From positions 41,166 to 105,165 of the forward strand of contig NZ_JBNMIU010000001.1 in NCBI RefSeq assembly GCF_050873445.1: a DNA stretch of 64,000 bases. The letters are read 5' to 3'. Position 1 is the first letter of the stretch, and every line of letters begins with the position of its first letter. Below, in pieces: positions 41,601 through 49,337 of this stretch. The translations under genes and the position numbers were made by a program. The stretch is from Acidaminococcus sp050873445. GTDB taxonomy: Bacteria > Bacillota > Negativicutes > Acidaminococcales > Acidaminococcaceae. The notes beneath the pieces are model-generated. The model saw only the letters and a program-made list of their open reading frames with translations. It had not been told where the DNA came from and did not search any database.

Positions 41601-42241
41601 GGAGCCGGAAAGGGAAGGCCCACAAGAAAGGGTTCAAGCCCGAACAGCTGGAAGCTTTCAGGAAGGCCAATATCCCCGAGTTCTACATTAAGGCCTGCAC
41701 CACACTGCAGTACCTGTTCCCGAAAGCCCATGCCGTGGCCTATGTACTGTCGGCCTACCGGATCGCCTACTGCAAGGTGCATCATCCCAAGGAGTTCTAT
41801 GCGGCCTACTTCACCGTACGGGCGCCCCACTTCGATTACGCCCTGGTCCACAAGGGTCTGGATTATATGAAGCGGTTCATCAAGAATGTGAACGCCCAGG
41901 GCACCAAGGCTTCGGTGAACGACAAGGATGCAGCCACCTATATGGAACTGTGCGTGGAGATGCTGGAACGGGGCTTCGTGTTCGAAAACGTGGACCTGTA
42001 CAAATCTGACGCCCATAAGTTCCTGGTCACTGACAAGGGGCTGCTGCCGCCTTTGGGTGCCATTGGCGGTATCGGCGGTGTAGCGGCGGAAGGCATCGTG
42101 GAAACCCGGAAGAAAGGGCCTTTTATTTCTCAGGAGGACCTGCGGAATCGGGCCAAGATCAGTACGTCCAATGTGGAGATCCTGGACGAACTGGGCATTC
42201 TGGAAGGCATGCCCAAGACGGATCAGATCGAGCTGTTTTAA
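38654..42241 (+). CDS. polC: DNA polymerase III PolC-type, lacking the 3'-5' exonuclease insert
   Basis: 1195 aa, compared with about 1430 for Bacillus PolC. Order: N-terminal domain, a Pro/Glu-rich acidic linker (about 96-120), OB-fold (about 175-270), PHP domain (R280-VELHCHTKMSKMDG), palm with zinc ribbon CPHC ... CPEC and catalytic PDIDLNF, and C-terminal fingers. In canonical PolC the DEDD exonuclease (with DxETTG) interrupts the PHP domain after the GLE/GCE strand. Here GCEGYL (347-352) passes straight to NYHIILLAKN (361-369), so the roughly 180-aa exonuclease is absent. PHP metal residues look intact (H284, H286, DH in LTDHGVV, E349, H363, CDVHF). ATG 38654 follows GAGGTTGG. Confidence 0.95.
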   Translation: MSCYKIVPNRHCFLDFMVTLELSPEQRHCVEAFPIRSVEVDEERNTWKINYDAAATPLEQQELAAVAKKLAAACSVAQVTFVNQNADQLAAPCLEDEEIPLPPEPPEEEEPPLPEEPPEAEENFFQSEEYQKALASITSQTAEGRKKDGVVYGRKITKKARTMAEVVEEENGVVVEGTVVGFDERELRTGAIMLTIKVADDTEGLFVKIRFGERNEGNDIAQNRKACAELQQQIPEGTKVKLQGNVTVDKYANSELVMVGVKGIMIEPSDTREDHSATKRVELHCHTKMSKMDGLTPIEKLVDTAVAWGHKALALTDHGVVQAFPFAYDEAKKLRDKKGWEIKLIYGCEGYLCHSREDKKNYHIILLAKNVEGLRNLYRLVSLSHLQYFGGKPKRPRMTKGLLDQYREGIIVGSACAAGEVYRAILAGVPHKELKEIASYYDYLEIQPTGNNNYLIQDSRFPDITCVEDLQAINRKILALGDELGKLTVATCDVHFLNPEDALARKILQAGMGYADEEQPPLYFRTTEEMLAEFAYLGERAYEVVVENTNKINDMVERFKPVPDRDQLYSPSIPGAKEKVQSLSYAQAHAWYGPKLPKIVEDRLKLELNSIIGNGFSVLYYIAHLLVKKSNDDGYMVGSRGSVGSSFVATMLNITEVNPLVPHYRCPHCFHTEFFTDGSVESGFDLPEKDCPECGTPMIRDGHNIPFAVFLGFHGDKVPDIDLNFSGEYQPRAHKYTEELFGRDNVFRAGTLGTIKDKTAYGYIKKYYETRGEPKRTAFIESLIPKLAGVKRTTGQHPGGIVVIPRNLDVHYITPVSHPADDPACGTITTHYDFHSIDERIVKLDILGHDDPTVIKMLDRMLGEDYCKHIPIGDKDTMELFLSTKSLGVTPEQIGTEVGTYGVPECGTRFVRQMISDVKPKNFSDLLRISGYSHGTDVWLNNAQDLIKAGTPTEDTISTRDDIMNWLINKGMEPSMAFGIMEWSRKGKAHKKGFKPEQLEAFRKANIPEFYIKACTTLQYLFPKAHAVAYVLSAYRIAYCKVHHPKEFYAAYFTVRAPHFDYALVHKGLDYMKRFIKNVNAQGTKASVNDKDAATYMELCVEMLERGFVFENVDLYKSDAHKFLVTDKGLLPPLGAIGGIGGVAAEGIVETRKKGPFISQEDLRNRAKISTSNVEILDELGILEGMPKTDQIELF

Positions 42242-42255
42242 ACCCGAGCTGTTTG

Positions 42256-42290
42256 AAAAAGGTGCTGCCGTGCGGGGCGGCACCTTTTTC
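42256..42290 (+). terminator. terminator after polC
   Basis: A 14-pair stem (42256-42269 with 42276-42289, one G-U) with loop GTGCGG; the descending arm ends in TTTTT. Confidence 0.92.
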
Positions 42291-42291
42291 C

Positions 42292-42320
42292 TTGCCATTT
42301 CCATCTTCCGGTGCTATAAT
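42292..42320 (+). promoter_or_regulatory. promoter of the rimP-nusA-infB operon
   Basis: TTGCCA (42292-42297), 17-base spacer, TATAAT (42315-42320). It begins right after the polC terminator. Confidence 0.85.
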
Positions 42321-42347
42321 GATTTAGAAAACTGAGGCAGACCTTAG

Positions 42348-42372
42348 AGAGTGGGTATTTTATACCCGCTCT
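42348..42372 (+). promoter_or_regulatory. leader hairpin of the nusA operon, possible attenuator
   Basis: AGAGTGGGTAT (42348-42358) pairs with ATACCCGCTCT (42362-42372) around a three-base loop, then TTTCGTTT. Stable stem in the 5' leader of an operon that encodes NusA, which acts on hairpins and autoregulates in other bacteria. Confidence 0.5.
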
Positions 42373-42404
42373 TTCGTTTACTAGGAAAGAAGCAGAGGTG
42401 CCGA

Positions 42405-42866
42405 ATGGATAAAAAGAAAATCACCGAACGGGTGACGGCCCTGGTAGCTCCCATTGTGGAGGCTGCGGGGCTGGAACTGGTAGATGTGGAGTACGTGCGG
42501 GAACGGGACTGGTTCCTGCGGGTCTTCATCGACAAGGAAGGCGGCATCGACATTGATGACTGCTCGGCGGTCAGCAATGCCCTGGCCAAAAAACTGGATG
42601 AAGAGGATTTCATCAGAGAAAAATATTATCTGGAAGTTTCTTCGCCCGGCATCGACCGTCCCCTGAAAAGGGACAAGGACCTGGTTTCCCACTACGGGAC
42701 CAAAGTGGACATGGCTTTCTTCGCTCCCTATGAAGGGAAGAAGCAGCTGACGGCGGTGCTGAAGTCCCATGACCGGGACAACCTGGTACTGGAAGATGAA
42801 AAGAAGAAAGAACTGACTATTGCACGGAAGCTGATCGCTTCGGTGCGGCCCCATATCGATTTTTAA
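42405..42866 (+). CDS. rimP: ribosome maturation factor RimP
   Basis: 153 aa. Needed for 30S subunit maturation. The pattern ELVDVEYVRERDWFLRVFIDKEGGIDIDDC and YLEVSSPGIDRPLK is the family core. An in-frame ATG at 42351 falls inside the leader hairpin; GAGGTG at 42394-42399 supports ATG 42405. First gene of the translation and transcription operon. Confidence 0.95.
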   Translation: MDKKKITERVTALVAPIVEAAGLELVDVEYVRERDWFLRVFIDKEGGIDIDDCSAVSNALAKKLDEEDFIREKYYLEVSSPGIDRPLKRDKDLVSHYGTKVDMAFFAPYEGKKQLTAVLKSHDRDNLVLEDEKKKELTIARKLIASVRPHIDF

Positions 42867-42890
42867 CGAAGTTAGAGGAGGAAATAAGAA

Positions 42891-43973
42891 GTGAATGCGG
42901 ATTTCGTGAAAGCCATTGCGCTCTTGGCCAAGGAGAAGGGGATTTCTCCGGATATCTTGTACAGTGCAGTGGAGGAAGCCCTGATCACCGCCTATAAGAA
43001 AAACTACGGTTCTGCCCAGAATGTACGGGTTTCCATGCATAAAGAAACCGGGGAGATCCATGTATATGCCCGGAAGAACATTGTGGAGGAAGTCACGGAT
43101 CCGACCACGGAAATCAGCCTGGCCGATGCCCAGAAGCTGAACAGCCACTATCAGGCGGGGGATATCCTGGAAACAGAAGTCACCCCCAAGAATTTTGGCC
43201 GCATTGCTGCCCAGAACGCCAAGCAGGTGATCGTACAGCGCATCCGGGAAGCGGAACGGGGTATGGTGTATGAACGGTATTCCGACCGGGAGAACGATAT
43301 TGTCACTGGTACAGTGCAGCGGATCGAAGGACACAATGTGTTCGTCGACTTGGGCACTGCGGAAGGCCTGCTGCTGCCCAACGAACAGATCCCTCATGAA
43401 ACCTATGAGTTCCATGAACGGCTGAAATGCTACGTGGTGGAAGTGAAGAAGACCACCAAGGGTCCCCAGATTATCCTGAGCCGTACCCACCCCGGCCTGC
43501 TGAAGCGTCTGTTCGAACTGGAAGTTTCTGAAATCCAGGACGGCACTGTGATCATCGACAGCGTGGCCCGTGAACCGGGCATGCGCAGCAAAATCGCCGT
43601 GCACAGCACGAACCCCAGCGTGGATCCGGTAGGCGCCTGCGTAGGCCCCAAGGGCATGCGGGTACGTGCCATCGTGGACGAACTGCGGGGCGAAAAAATC
43701 GATATCGTGAAGTACAGCGACGATCCGGAAGAATACGTGGCCAACGCTCTGTCTCCTTCCAAGGTGGTTTCTGCCACGGCGGACAAGGATGAAAAAATCT
43801 GCCGGGTGGTAGTGCCGGATTACCAGTTGTCCCTGGCCATCGGCAAGGAAGGGCAGAACGCCCGTCTGGCAGCCAAACTGACCGGCTGGAAGATCGACAT
43901 CAAGAGCGAATCCCAGGCGGCAGCAGCTCAGGAAACCGAACAGGCCCCTGAGGAAAGCGGTGAGGACGCATGA
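42891..43973 (+). CDS. nusA: transcription termination/antitermination factor NusA
   Basis: 360 aa. Binds RNA polymerase and modulates pausing and termination. N-terminal domain (about 1-125), S1 domain (about 132-200, DIVTGTVQRIEGHNVFVDLG), two KH domains (VGPKGMRVRAIVDELRGEKIDIV and LAIGKEGQNARLAAKLTGWKIDI). The C-terminal acidic repeats of E. coli NusA are absent, as in other Firmicutes; a short acidic tail remains. GTG 42891 follows AGGAGGAAAT. Confidence 0.97.
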   Translation: MNADFVKAIALLAKEKGISPDILYSAVEEALITAYKKNYGSAQNVRVSMHKETGEIHVYARKNIVEEVTDPTTEISLADAQKLNSHYQAGDILETEVTPKNFGRIAAQNAKQVIVQRIREAERGMVYERYSDRENDIVTGTVQRIEGHNVFVDLGTAEGLLLPNEQIPHETYEFHERLKCYVVEVKKTTKGPQIILSRTHPGLLKRLFELEVSEIQDGTVIIDSVAREPGMRSKIAVHSTNPSVDPVGACVGPKGMRVRAIVDELRGEKIDIVKYSDDPEEYVANALSPSKVVSATADKDEKICRVVVPDYQLSLAIGKEGQNARLAAKLTGWKIDIKSESQAAAAQETEQAPEESGEDA

Positions 43974-44242
43974 AAGCCAAGAAAATCCCCCAGCGGACCT
44001 GTATCGGCTGTGGAGAAGTAAAGAATAAAAAAGACATGGTCCGGATCGTCCGTTCCCCCGAAGGGAATGTGAGCCTGGACCGTTCCGGCAAGAAACCGGG
44101 CCGGGGCGCCTATGTGTGCCCCGACGCCACCTGCATCGAAAAGGCCTTCCAGAGCAAAAGCCTGGAGCGGGCCCTGCAGGTAAAGGTATCTCCGGAAACC
44201 AAGGAAGCCTTACTGACGGAGCTCTCCCATGAAAACGGATGA
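43970..44242 (+). CDS. ylxR: YlxR family RNA-binding protein (RnpM)
   Basis: 90 aa. DUF448 family; in Bacillus the homologue RnpM binds RNase P RNA and modulates its activity. RTCIGCGEVKNKKDMVRIVR and GRGAYVCPDATCIEKA are the family motifs. It overlaps nusA by 4 bases and ylxQ by 14. Confidence 0.93.
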   Translation: MKAKKIPQRTCIGCGEVKNKKDMVRIVRSPEGNVSLDRSGKKPGRGAYVCPDATCIEKAFQSKSLERALQVKVSPETKEALLTELSHENG

Positions 44243-44528
44243 GCAGCTCTGCTTTGCATTGGGCCTGGCCCAGAAGGCGGGCAAGCTGGCATCCGGTGAT
44301 CAGGGCATATGGGACACGCTGAAGAAGAAGGGACGTGCCCGCTATGTGCTGATTGCCGCAGATGCCTCCCAGCGCACGACGGAAAAAATCGTGCACTGGT
44401 GCGACGCCAACCAGGTCCCTTACGGAAAACGCCTGGACCGGGTACGGCTGGGTGTGGCCATCGGGAAAGCACCCCGGGCTGCAGTGGCCGTCCTGGACGA
44501 CAATTTTCGAAAGATGATGGGATTTTAG
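44229..44528 (+). CDS. ylxQ: YlxQ, L7Ae-family ribosomal protein
   Basis: 99 aa. L7Ae/L30e/S12e/Gadd45 fold, which usually binds kink-turn RNA. FALGLAQKAGKLASGDQGI, VLIAADASQRTTEKI and LGVAIGKAPRAAVAVLD fit. Classic position between ylxR and infB. Confidence 0.92.
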   Translation: MKTDEQLCFALGLAQKAGKLASGDQGIWDTLKKKGRARYVLIAADASQRTTEKIVHWCDANQVPYGKRLDRVRLGVAIGKAPRAAVAVLDDNFRKMMGF

Positions 44529-44549
44529 GGTAACAATGGAGGTGTGCGG

Positions 44550-47105
44550 ATGACAAAATATAGAATCTATGAGATTGCTAAAGAAATGAACGTGGACAAC
44601 AAGAAGGTCCTGGGTTTCCTGGCTGACCATAAAATCAGCGTCAAAAACCATATGAGCACGGTGGAAGCCAATGTGCGGGATATGATCATCAAGGGCCTGA
44701 AAGACAACAAGGGTCCGGTGAAGGCTGCCGCCCAGAAGGTGCAGGCCAGAGCCGCCCAGGCGGTGAAACCGGTGGACGGGAAAGCAGCCGGTCAGGCCAG
44801 CCATGGGACCCAGCAAAAGCCCCAGGCCCATACGGAACAAAACCGTGACCGCCGGGATAACCGCAACGACCGCAGTGAATACCGTGGAGACAACCGTCAC
44901 CAGGGTGAACGCAGCTTCAACAATAACGGCCGCCGGGACGGGAACCGTCCGAAAGGCAGCCATCAGAACAACGGCCAGAACCGGGACAACGGCCGCCGCA
45001 GCGACCGGCCCCAGAATGCCGGCAGCCGGAATGGCAACGGCAGCGGCAACAGCCGGTTCAGCCATAACGACCGGAACAATGCCCGCAACGGGAACAACCG
45101 GAATGGCAACAACAGCCGGAAAACCCAGAATGGACGTCCCAATAAGCCGTCCGCTCCGGTGAACATGAACAGTGCCCATGCCGGCAAGGAAATGGGCAAG
45201 CGGAACAACAACCACAACCATCAGGAAAAACGGGAGAAGATCAAGGGCTCGTACGCTACCCGGGAAGACCGTCCGACCCGCAGTGCTGATCATATGATGA
45301 AGAATCACAAACATAAGAACAACAACCGGAATGCTGCACCGGCTAAAAAGGCCGAAGTAGTGAGACCTGCCAGCATCGAAGTGGGCGAAAGCATCAGCGT
45401 AAAGGATTTTGCCAAGCTGCTGTGCCGTGACGTGAATGAAGTCATCAAGAAACTGTTCATGCTGGGCAAGATGGTGACCATCAACCAGGAAATCGACCAT
45501 GAAACGGCTGAACTGGTGGGCATGGACTTCAACTGCGAAATCAAGGAACCGCCGCCTGAAGCGGATCCCACGGAAGTGCCGGAAGTGGAAGACGACCCGG
45601 CGCTGCGGGTACCCCGTCCGCCTGTGGTCACTGTTATGGGCCACGTGGACCACGGCAAGACTTCTCTGCTGGATGCCATCCGGAAGACCCACGTGACTGC
45701 ACGGGAAGCCGGCGGCATCACCCAGCACATCGGTGCTTACCGGGTCATCTGCCAGGGCCGTCCCATCGTGTTCCTGGATACTCCGGGCCATGAAGCCTTT
45801 ACGGCCATGCGTGCCCGCGGTGCCCAGGTGACGGATATTGCCGTACTGGTCGTGGCTGCTGATGACGGCGTCATGCCCCAGACCATCGAAGCCATCAACC
45901 ATGCCAAATCCGCCAAGGTGCCCATCATCGTGGCCATCAACAAAATCGATAAAGAAGGGGCCAACCCGGACTTCGTCATGCAGCAGCTGTCTGAACACGG
46001 CCTGATTCCCGAAGCCTGGGGCGGCGACACCATCATGGTGCCCGTTTCCGCCCGTCAGAAGACCGGCATCAATGACCTGCTGGAAATGATCCTGCTGGTG
46101 GCTGATATGCTGGAACTAAAAGCCAACCCGGATCTGCCGGCTCACGGCACCGTTGTGGAAGCCAAGCTGGACAAGGGCAGAGGCCCTGTGGCTTCCGTGC
46201 TGATCGACCGGGGCACCCTGCATATCGGGGACTCCATCCTGGTGGGCACCTGTTACGGCAAGGTCCGTGCCATGGTGAACGACCGGGGCGAAAAGGTGAA
46301 GAAGGCTCTGCCCTCTACGCCTGTGGAAGTGCTGGGCCTGAACGATGTGCCGGAAGCCGGGGACATCATGGATGCCTGCGATGAACATATCGCCCGGAGC
46401 ATCGCTGAAAAGCGGATGGCCAAGGCAAAGGAAGAAGAACAGAAGAAAGCCAAGGTTTCCCTGGACGATATTTTCAACCGGATCCAGGAAGGTGAACTGA
46501 AAGACCTGAACATTGTGGTGAAGGCCGACGTACAGGGCACCATCCAGGCTCTGGAACAGGCCCTGGGCAAGATCAAGAACGACGAAGTGAAAGTGGTCAT
46601 CGTGCACTCCGGCGTAGGTGCCATCAACGAATCCGACGTCATGCTGGCTTCTGCGGCCAATGCCTTGATCATCGGCTTCAACGTACGGCCTGACGCCAAT
46701 GCCCGGAAGACCGCCGAAGCGGAAAAAGTGGATATCCGGACCTACCGGGTCATCTATGATGCCCTGAACGACGTGCAGGCTGCCATCAAGGGTATGCTGG
46801 CACCGAAATTCAAGGAAAAGGTCATCGGCCATGTGGAAATCCGGAAGGTGATCCCCATCAACAAGATTCTGATCGCCGGGGCCTATGTGAAGGACGGCAA
46901 GATCACCCGGGCCTGCAAGGTACGGCTGATCCGCAACGGCATCGTGGTCCACGAAGGAGAACTGGATTCCCTGCGCCGGTTCAAGGATGATGTGAAGGAA
47001 GTGGCTGCCAGCTATGAATGCGGCCTGACTCTGAAAGATTATCGGGACGTCAAGGAAGGCGATCAGCTGGAAGCCTATGTGATGGAAGAAGTGGCTGCCG
47101 AATAA
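44550..47105 (+). CDS. infB: translation initiation factor IF-2
   Basis: 851 aa. GTPase bringing fMet-tRNA to the 30S subunit. N-terminal IF2N domain (YRIYEIAKEMNVDNKKVLGFL), then a disordered linker of about 170 residues very rich in Asn, Arg, Gly and Asp (about 90-260), a second IF2N-type domain (SISVKDFAKLLCRDVNEVIKKLF), and the G domain with GHVDHGKTSLL, DTPGHEAF and NKIDKEG, then domains II-IV. GGAGGTGTGCGG supports ATG 44550; a GTG lies 6 bases upstream in frame. Confidence 0.97.
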   Translation: MTKYRIYEIAKEMNVDNKKVLGFLADHKISVKNHMSTVEANVRDMIIKGLKDNKGPVKAAAQKVQARAAQAVKPVDGKAAGQASHGTQQKPQAHTEQNRDRRDNRNDRSEYRGDNRHQGERSFNNNGRRDGNRPKGSHQNNGQNRDNGRRSDRPQNAGSRNGNGSGNSRFSHNDRNNARNGNNRNGNNSRKTQNGRPNKPSAPVNMNSAHAGKEMGKRNNNHNHQEKREKIKGSYATREDRPTRSADHMMKNHKHKNNNRNAAPAKKAEVVRPASIEVGESISVKDFAKLLCRDVNEVIKKLFMLGKMVTINQEIDHETAELVGMDFNCEIKEPPPEADPTEVPEVEDDPALRVPRPPVVTVMGHVDHGKTSLLDAIRKTHVTAREAGGITQHIGAYRVICQGRPIVFLDTPGHEAFTAMRARGAQVTDIAVLVVAADDGVMPQTIEAINHAKSAKVPIIVAINKIDKEGANPDFVMQQLSEHGLIPEAWGGDTIMVPVSARQKTGINDLLEMILLVADMLELKANPDLPAHGTVVEAKLDKGRGPVASVLIDRGTLHIGDSILVGTCYGKVRAMVNDRGEKVKKALPSTPVEVLGLNDVPEAGDIMDACDEHIARSIAEKRMAKAKEEEQKKAKVSLDDIFNRIQEGELKDLNIVVKADVQGTIQALEQALGKIKNDEVKVVIVHSGVGAINESDVMLASAANALIIGFNVRPDANARKTAEAEKVDIRTYRVIYDALNDVQAAIKGMLAPKFKEKVIGHVEIRKVIPINKILIAGAYVKDGKITRACKVRLIRNGIVVHEGELDSLRRFKDDVKEVAASYECGLTLKDYRDVKEGDQLEAYVMEEVAAE

Positions 47106-47114
47106 GGAGAGACT

Positions 47115-47471
47115 ATGTCGAAACTTCGTGCTGAAAAATTGCAGGCGCTGATCAAGCAGGAACTGAGCAACATGCTGATCCGCGACGTGAAGGATCCCCG
47201 TGTGAAGTTTGTGACCATCACGGGGGTGGAGGTGAGCAACGACCTGAGCTATGCCAAGGTCTATGTGAGCCTGTATGGCAGTGAAGAACAGCAGGCACAG
47301 GCCTGGAAGGGGCTCCAGCATGGGCTGGGCTTCTTCCGGACCGAAATCGCCAGACGCATCGATCTGCGGGTGGCGCCCCAGCTGAGCTTTCACAAGGATA
47401 CCTCCATGGAATACAGTGCTCACATCGAATCCCTGCTCCATGAGCTGAAGAAAGAAGAGCACCATGAGTAA
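47115..47471 (+). CDS. rbfA: ribosome-binding factor A
   Basis: 118 aa. 30S maturation factor with a KH-like fold. LQALIKQELSNMLIRDVKDPRVKFVTITGVEVSNDLSYAKVYVS is the conserved core. It overlaps nrnA by 8 bases. Confidence 0.96.
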   Translation: MSKLRAEKLQALIKQELSNMLIRDVKDPRVKFVTITGVEVSNDLSYAKVYVSLYGSEEQQAQAWKGLQHGLGFFRTEIARRIDLRVAPQLSFHKDTSMEYSAHIESLLHELKKEEHHE

Positions 47472-48420
47472 GGAAGTGGACTTGAAGGAAACCTGGCAGC
47501 TGCTCATGGGTGCCGGAAGCCTGGTACTGGTGAGCCATGTGGGACCCGACGGGGATACCCTGGGCTCCACCCTGGGCCTGGCCCGGGCGTTGAAACAGGC
47601 CGGCAAACAGGTACGCCTTCTGGTGGATGATACCCTGCCTGCGGTATACCAGTTCCTGCCGGAAATGGATACCTACGAACAGCCCAAGGCCGGGCAGTCC
47701 ATTGCCTGCGATTTGGTGGTGGTGGTGGACGCCAGTTCCAGGGACCGGATGGGGGAGGCGGAAAAGTGCCTTTCCGCACCGATCCTGAACATCGATCACC
47801 ACATCTCCAATACCCATTATGCAGACTATCTGCTGCTGGATCCCCAGGCGGCAGCCACCGGGGAAATCATGTACCGGCTGCTGACTGCCAACCGTGTACC
47901 CCTGGACAAAGAACTGGCTACGGATCTGTACACGGCCATCGTCACCGACTGCGGTTACTTCAAGTATGCCAACACCACCCCCAGCTGTATGCGGGTGGCA
48001 GCGGATCTGGTGGCTCTGGGTGTGGAACCCAACGAAATCTCCGATCTTCTGGAGATCAAGGCTCGGAATTCTGTGGAACTCCTGGCCAAGGTGCTGCCCA
48101 GCCTGACGTTTTATGCGGACGGCAAGATCGCTACCCTGGAGATTCCCCTGAGCCTGTACGACAAAAATGTGTCCACGGAAAGCTTCATCTATCATCCCCG
48201 GTACATTGCCGGGGTGGATGTGGCCGTGCTGTTCAAGCAGGTGGAACCCAAAGCCACCCGGGTAAGCATGCGTTCCAAAAAGGTGGATGTAAGCAAGGTA
48301 GCCGTGGCTTTTGGCGGCGGGGGCCATCCCAAGGCAGCAGGCTGCACCATCGGCCTGCCGCTTGCAGAAGCCAGGAAAGCCCTGGTCCAGGTCATTGAAA
48401 AGGCCATGGAGGCACTGTAA
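47464..48420 (+). CDS. nrnA: DHH-family bifunctional oligoribonuclease / pAp phosphatase NrnA
   Basis: 318 aa. Degrades short RNA (nanoRNA, including pGpG, the c-di-GMP breakdown product in some bacteria) and pAp. SHVGPDGDTLGSTLGLA (Asp29, Asp31), DASSRDRMG, NIDHHISNTHYADY and the DHHA1 end FGGGGHPKAAGC are present. It sits between rbfA and truB, as usual in Firmicutes. Confidence 0.94.
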   Translation: MSKEVDLKETWQLLMGAGSLVLVSHVGPDGDTLGSTLGLARALKQAGKQVRLLVDDTLPAVYQFLPEMDTYEQPKAGQSIACDLVVVVDASSRDRMGEAEKCLSAPILNIDHHISNTHYADYLLLDPQAAATGEIMYRLLTANRVPLDKELATDLYTAIVTDCGYFKYANTTPSCMRVAADLVALGVEPNEISDLLEIKARNSVELLAKVLPSLTFYADGKIATLEIPLSLYDKNVSTESFIYHPRYIAGVDVAVLFKQVEPKATRVSMRSKKVDVSKVAVAFGGGGHPKAAGCTIGLPLAEARKALVQVIEKAMEAL

Positions 48421-49337
48421 TGGACGGGATTTTCAACGTACTGAAACCACCGGGCATGACCAGTCATGACGTGGTGGGGGCCCTGCGGAAAATCCTCAAT
48501 ATGAAGAAAATCGGCCATGCCGGAACGCTGGATCCTCTGGCGGCCGGAGTGCTGCCGGTATTTACCGGTATGGCCACCCGGTTCCTGGAATATGCTTCCC
48601 ATGAGGAGAAAACCTACCGGGCGGAGCTGACCTTCGGCTTCCAGACGGATACGGGAGATACGGAAGGAAAAGTGGTGGCAGAAAGTCCCATCCGGAAGCT
48701 GACAGCGGAGGAAATCGAGACTGCCCTGGAGCAGTTCCGGGGGGACGGCACCCAGATCCCGCCCATGTATTCCGCCATCAGCGTGGGCGGCAAGAAATTG
48801 TACAAGCTGGCCCGGCAGGGCATTGAAGTGGAACGGAAACCCCGTCCCATCCATATTGCTCTGCTGGATCCGGTGGACTACACCGGGGATACCCTGGTGT
48901 TCGACGTGACCTGTTCCAAGGGGACATTTATCCGGACCCTGTGTGAGGACATTGCCGGGCGCCTGGGCATGAAGGGGACCATGAGCTTCCTGCTCCGGCG
49001 CCAGGCCGGAGTCTTTACTCTGGAAGAAGCCCATACTCTGGAAGAAATCCAGGCGGATCCGGAAGGGTGCTGCCAGGGAGTGGACAGTGTGCTGGCCCAG
49101 TTCCCGGAGGTGCGGGTGAACGCCCTCCAGGGACGGCGCATTGCCCAGGGCGTAGCCACTACGGTTCCCCATATCACCGATGGCCTGCTGTACCAGGTTC
49201 GCACCAGGGAAGGACTCCTGGTGGGGCTGGCCAGGGCTGTGGATGGTCGGCTGCGGGGCCACAAGATCATCCATATCCCGGAAGTAGAGGACAGAAAGAA
49301 CCATGAAACTGATCACATCACTGGAAGAACTGAATAA
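48420..49337 (+). CDS. truB: tRNA pseudouridine(55) synthase
   Basis: 305 aa. Makes pseudouridine 55 in the T loop. Catalytic Asp38 in IGHAGTLDPLAAGVLP; NVLKPPGMTSHDVV and KGTFIRTLCEDIAGRLG also present. A C-terminal PUA-like region ends the protein. Start overlaps the nrnA stop (TAATG), and its end overlaps ribF by 35 bases. Confidence 0.96.
   Translation: MDGIFNVLKPPGMTSHDVVGALRKILNMKKIGHAGTLDPLAAGVLPVFTGMATRFLEYASHEEKTYRAELTFGFQTDTGDTEGKVVAESPIRKLTAEEIETALEQFRGDGTQIPPMYSAISVGGKKLYKLARQGIEVERKPRPIHIALLDPVDYTGDTLVFDVTCSKGTFIRTLCEDIAGRLGMKGTMSFLLRRQAGVFTLEEAHTLEEIQADPEGCCQGVDSVLAQFPEVRVNALQGRRIAQGVATTVPHITDGLLYQVRTREGLLVGLARAVDGRLRGHKIIHIPEVEDRKNHETDHITGRTE

Noticed and set aside
37895..42304. 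Very long open frame on the strand opposite polC
   Set aside because: It mirrors the codon pattern of polC (strong third-position GC bias) and its translation has no family motif. The same holds for other long opposite-strand frames over infB, dnaK and lepA.
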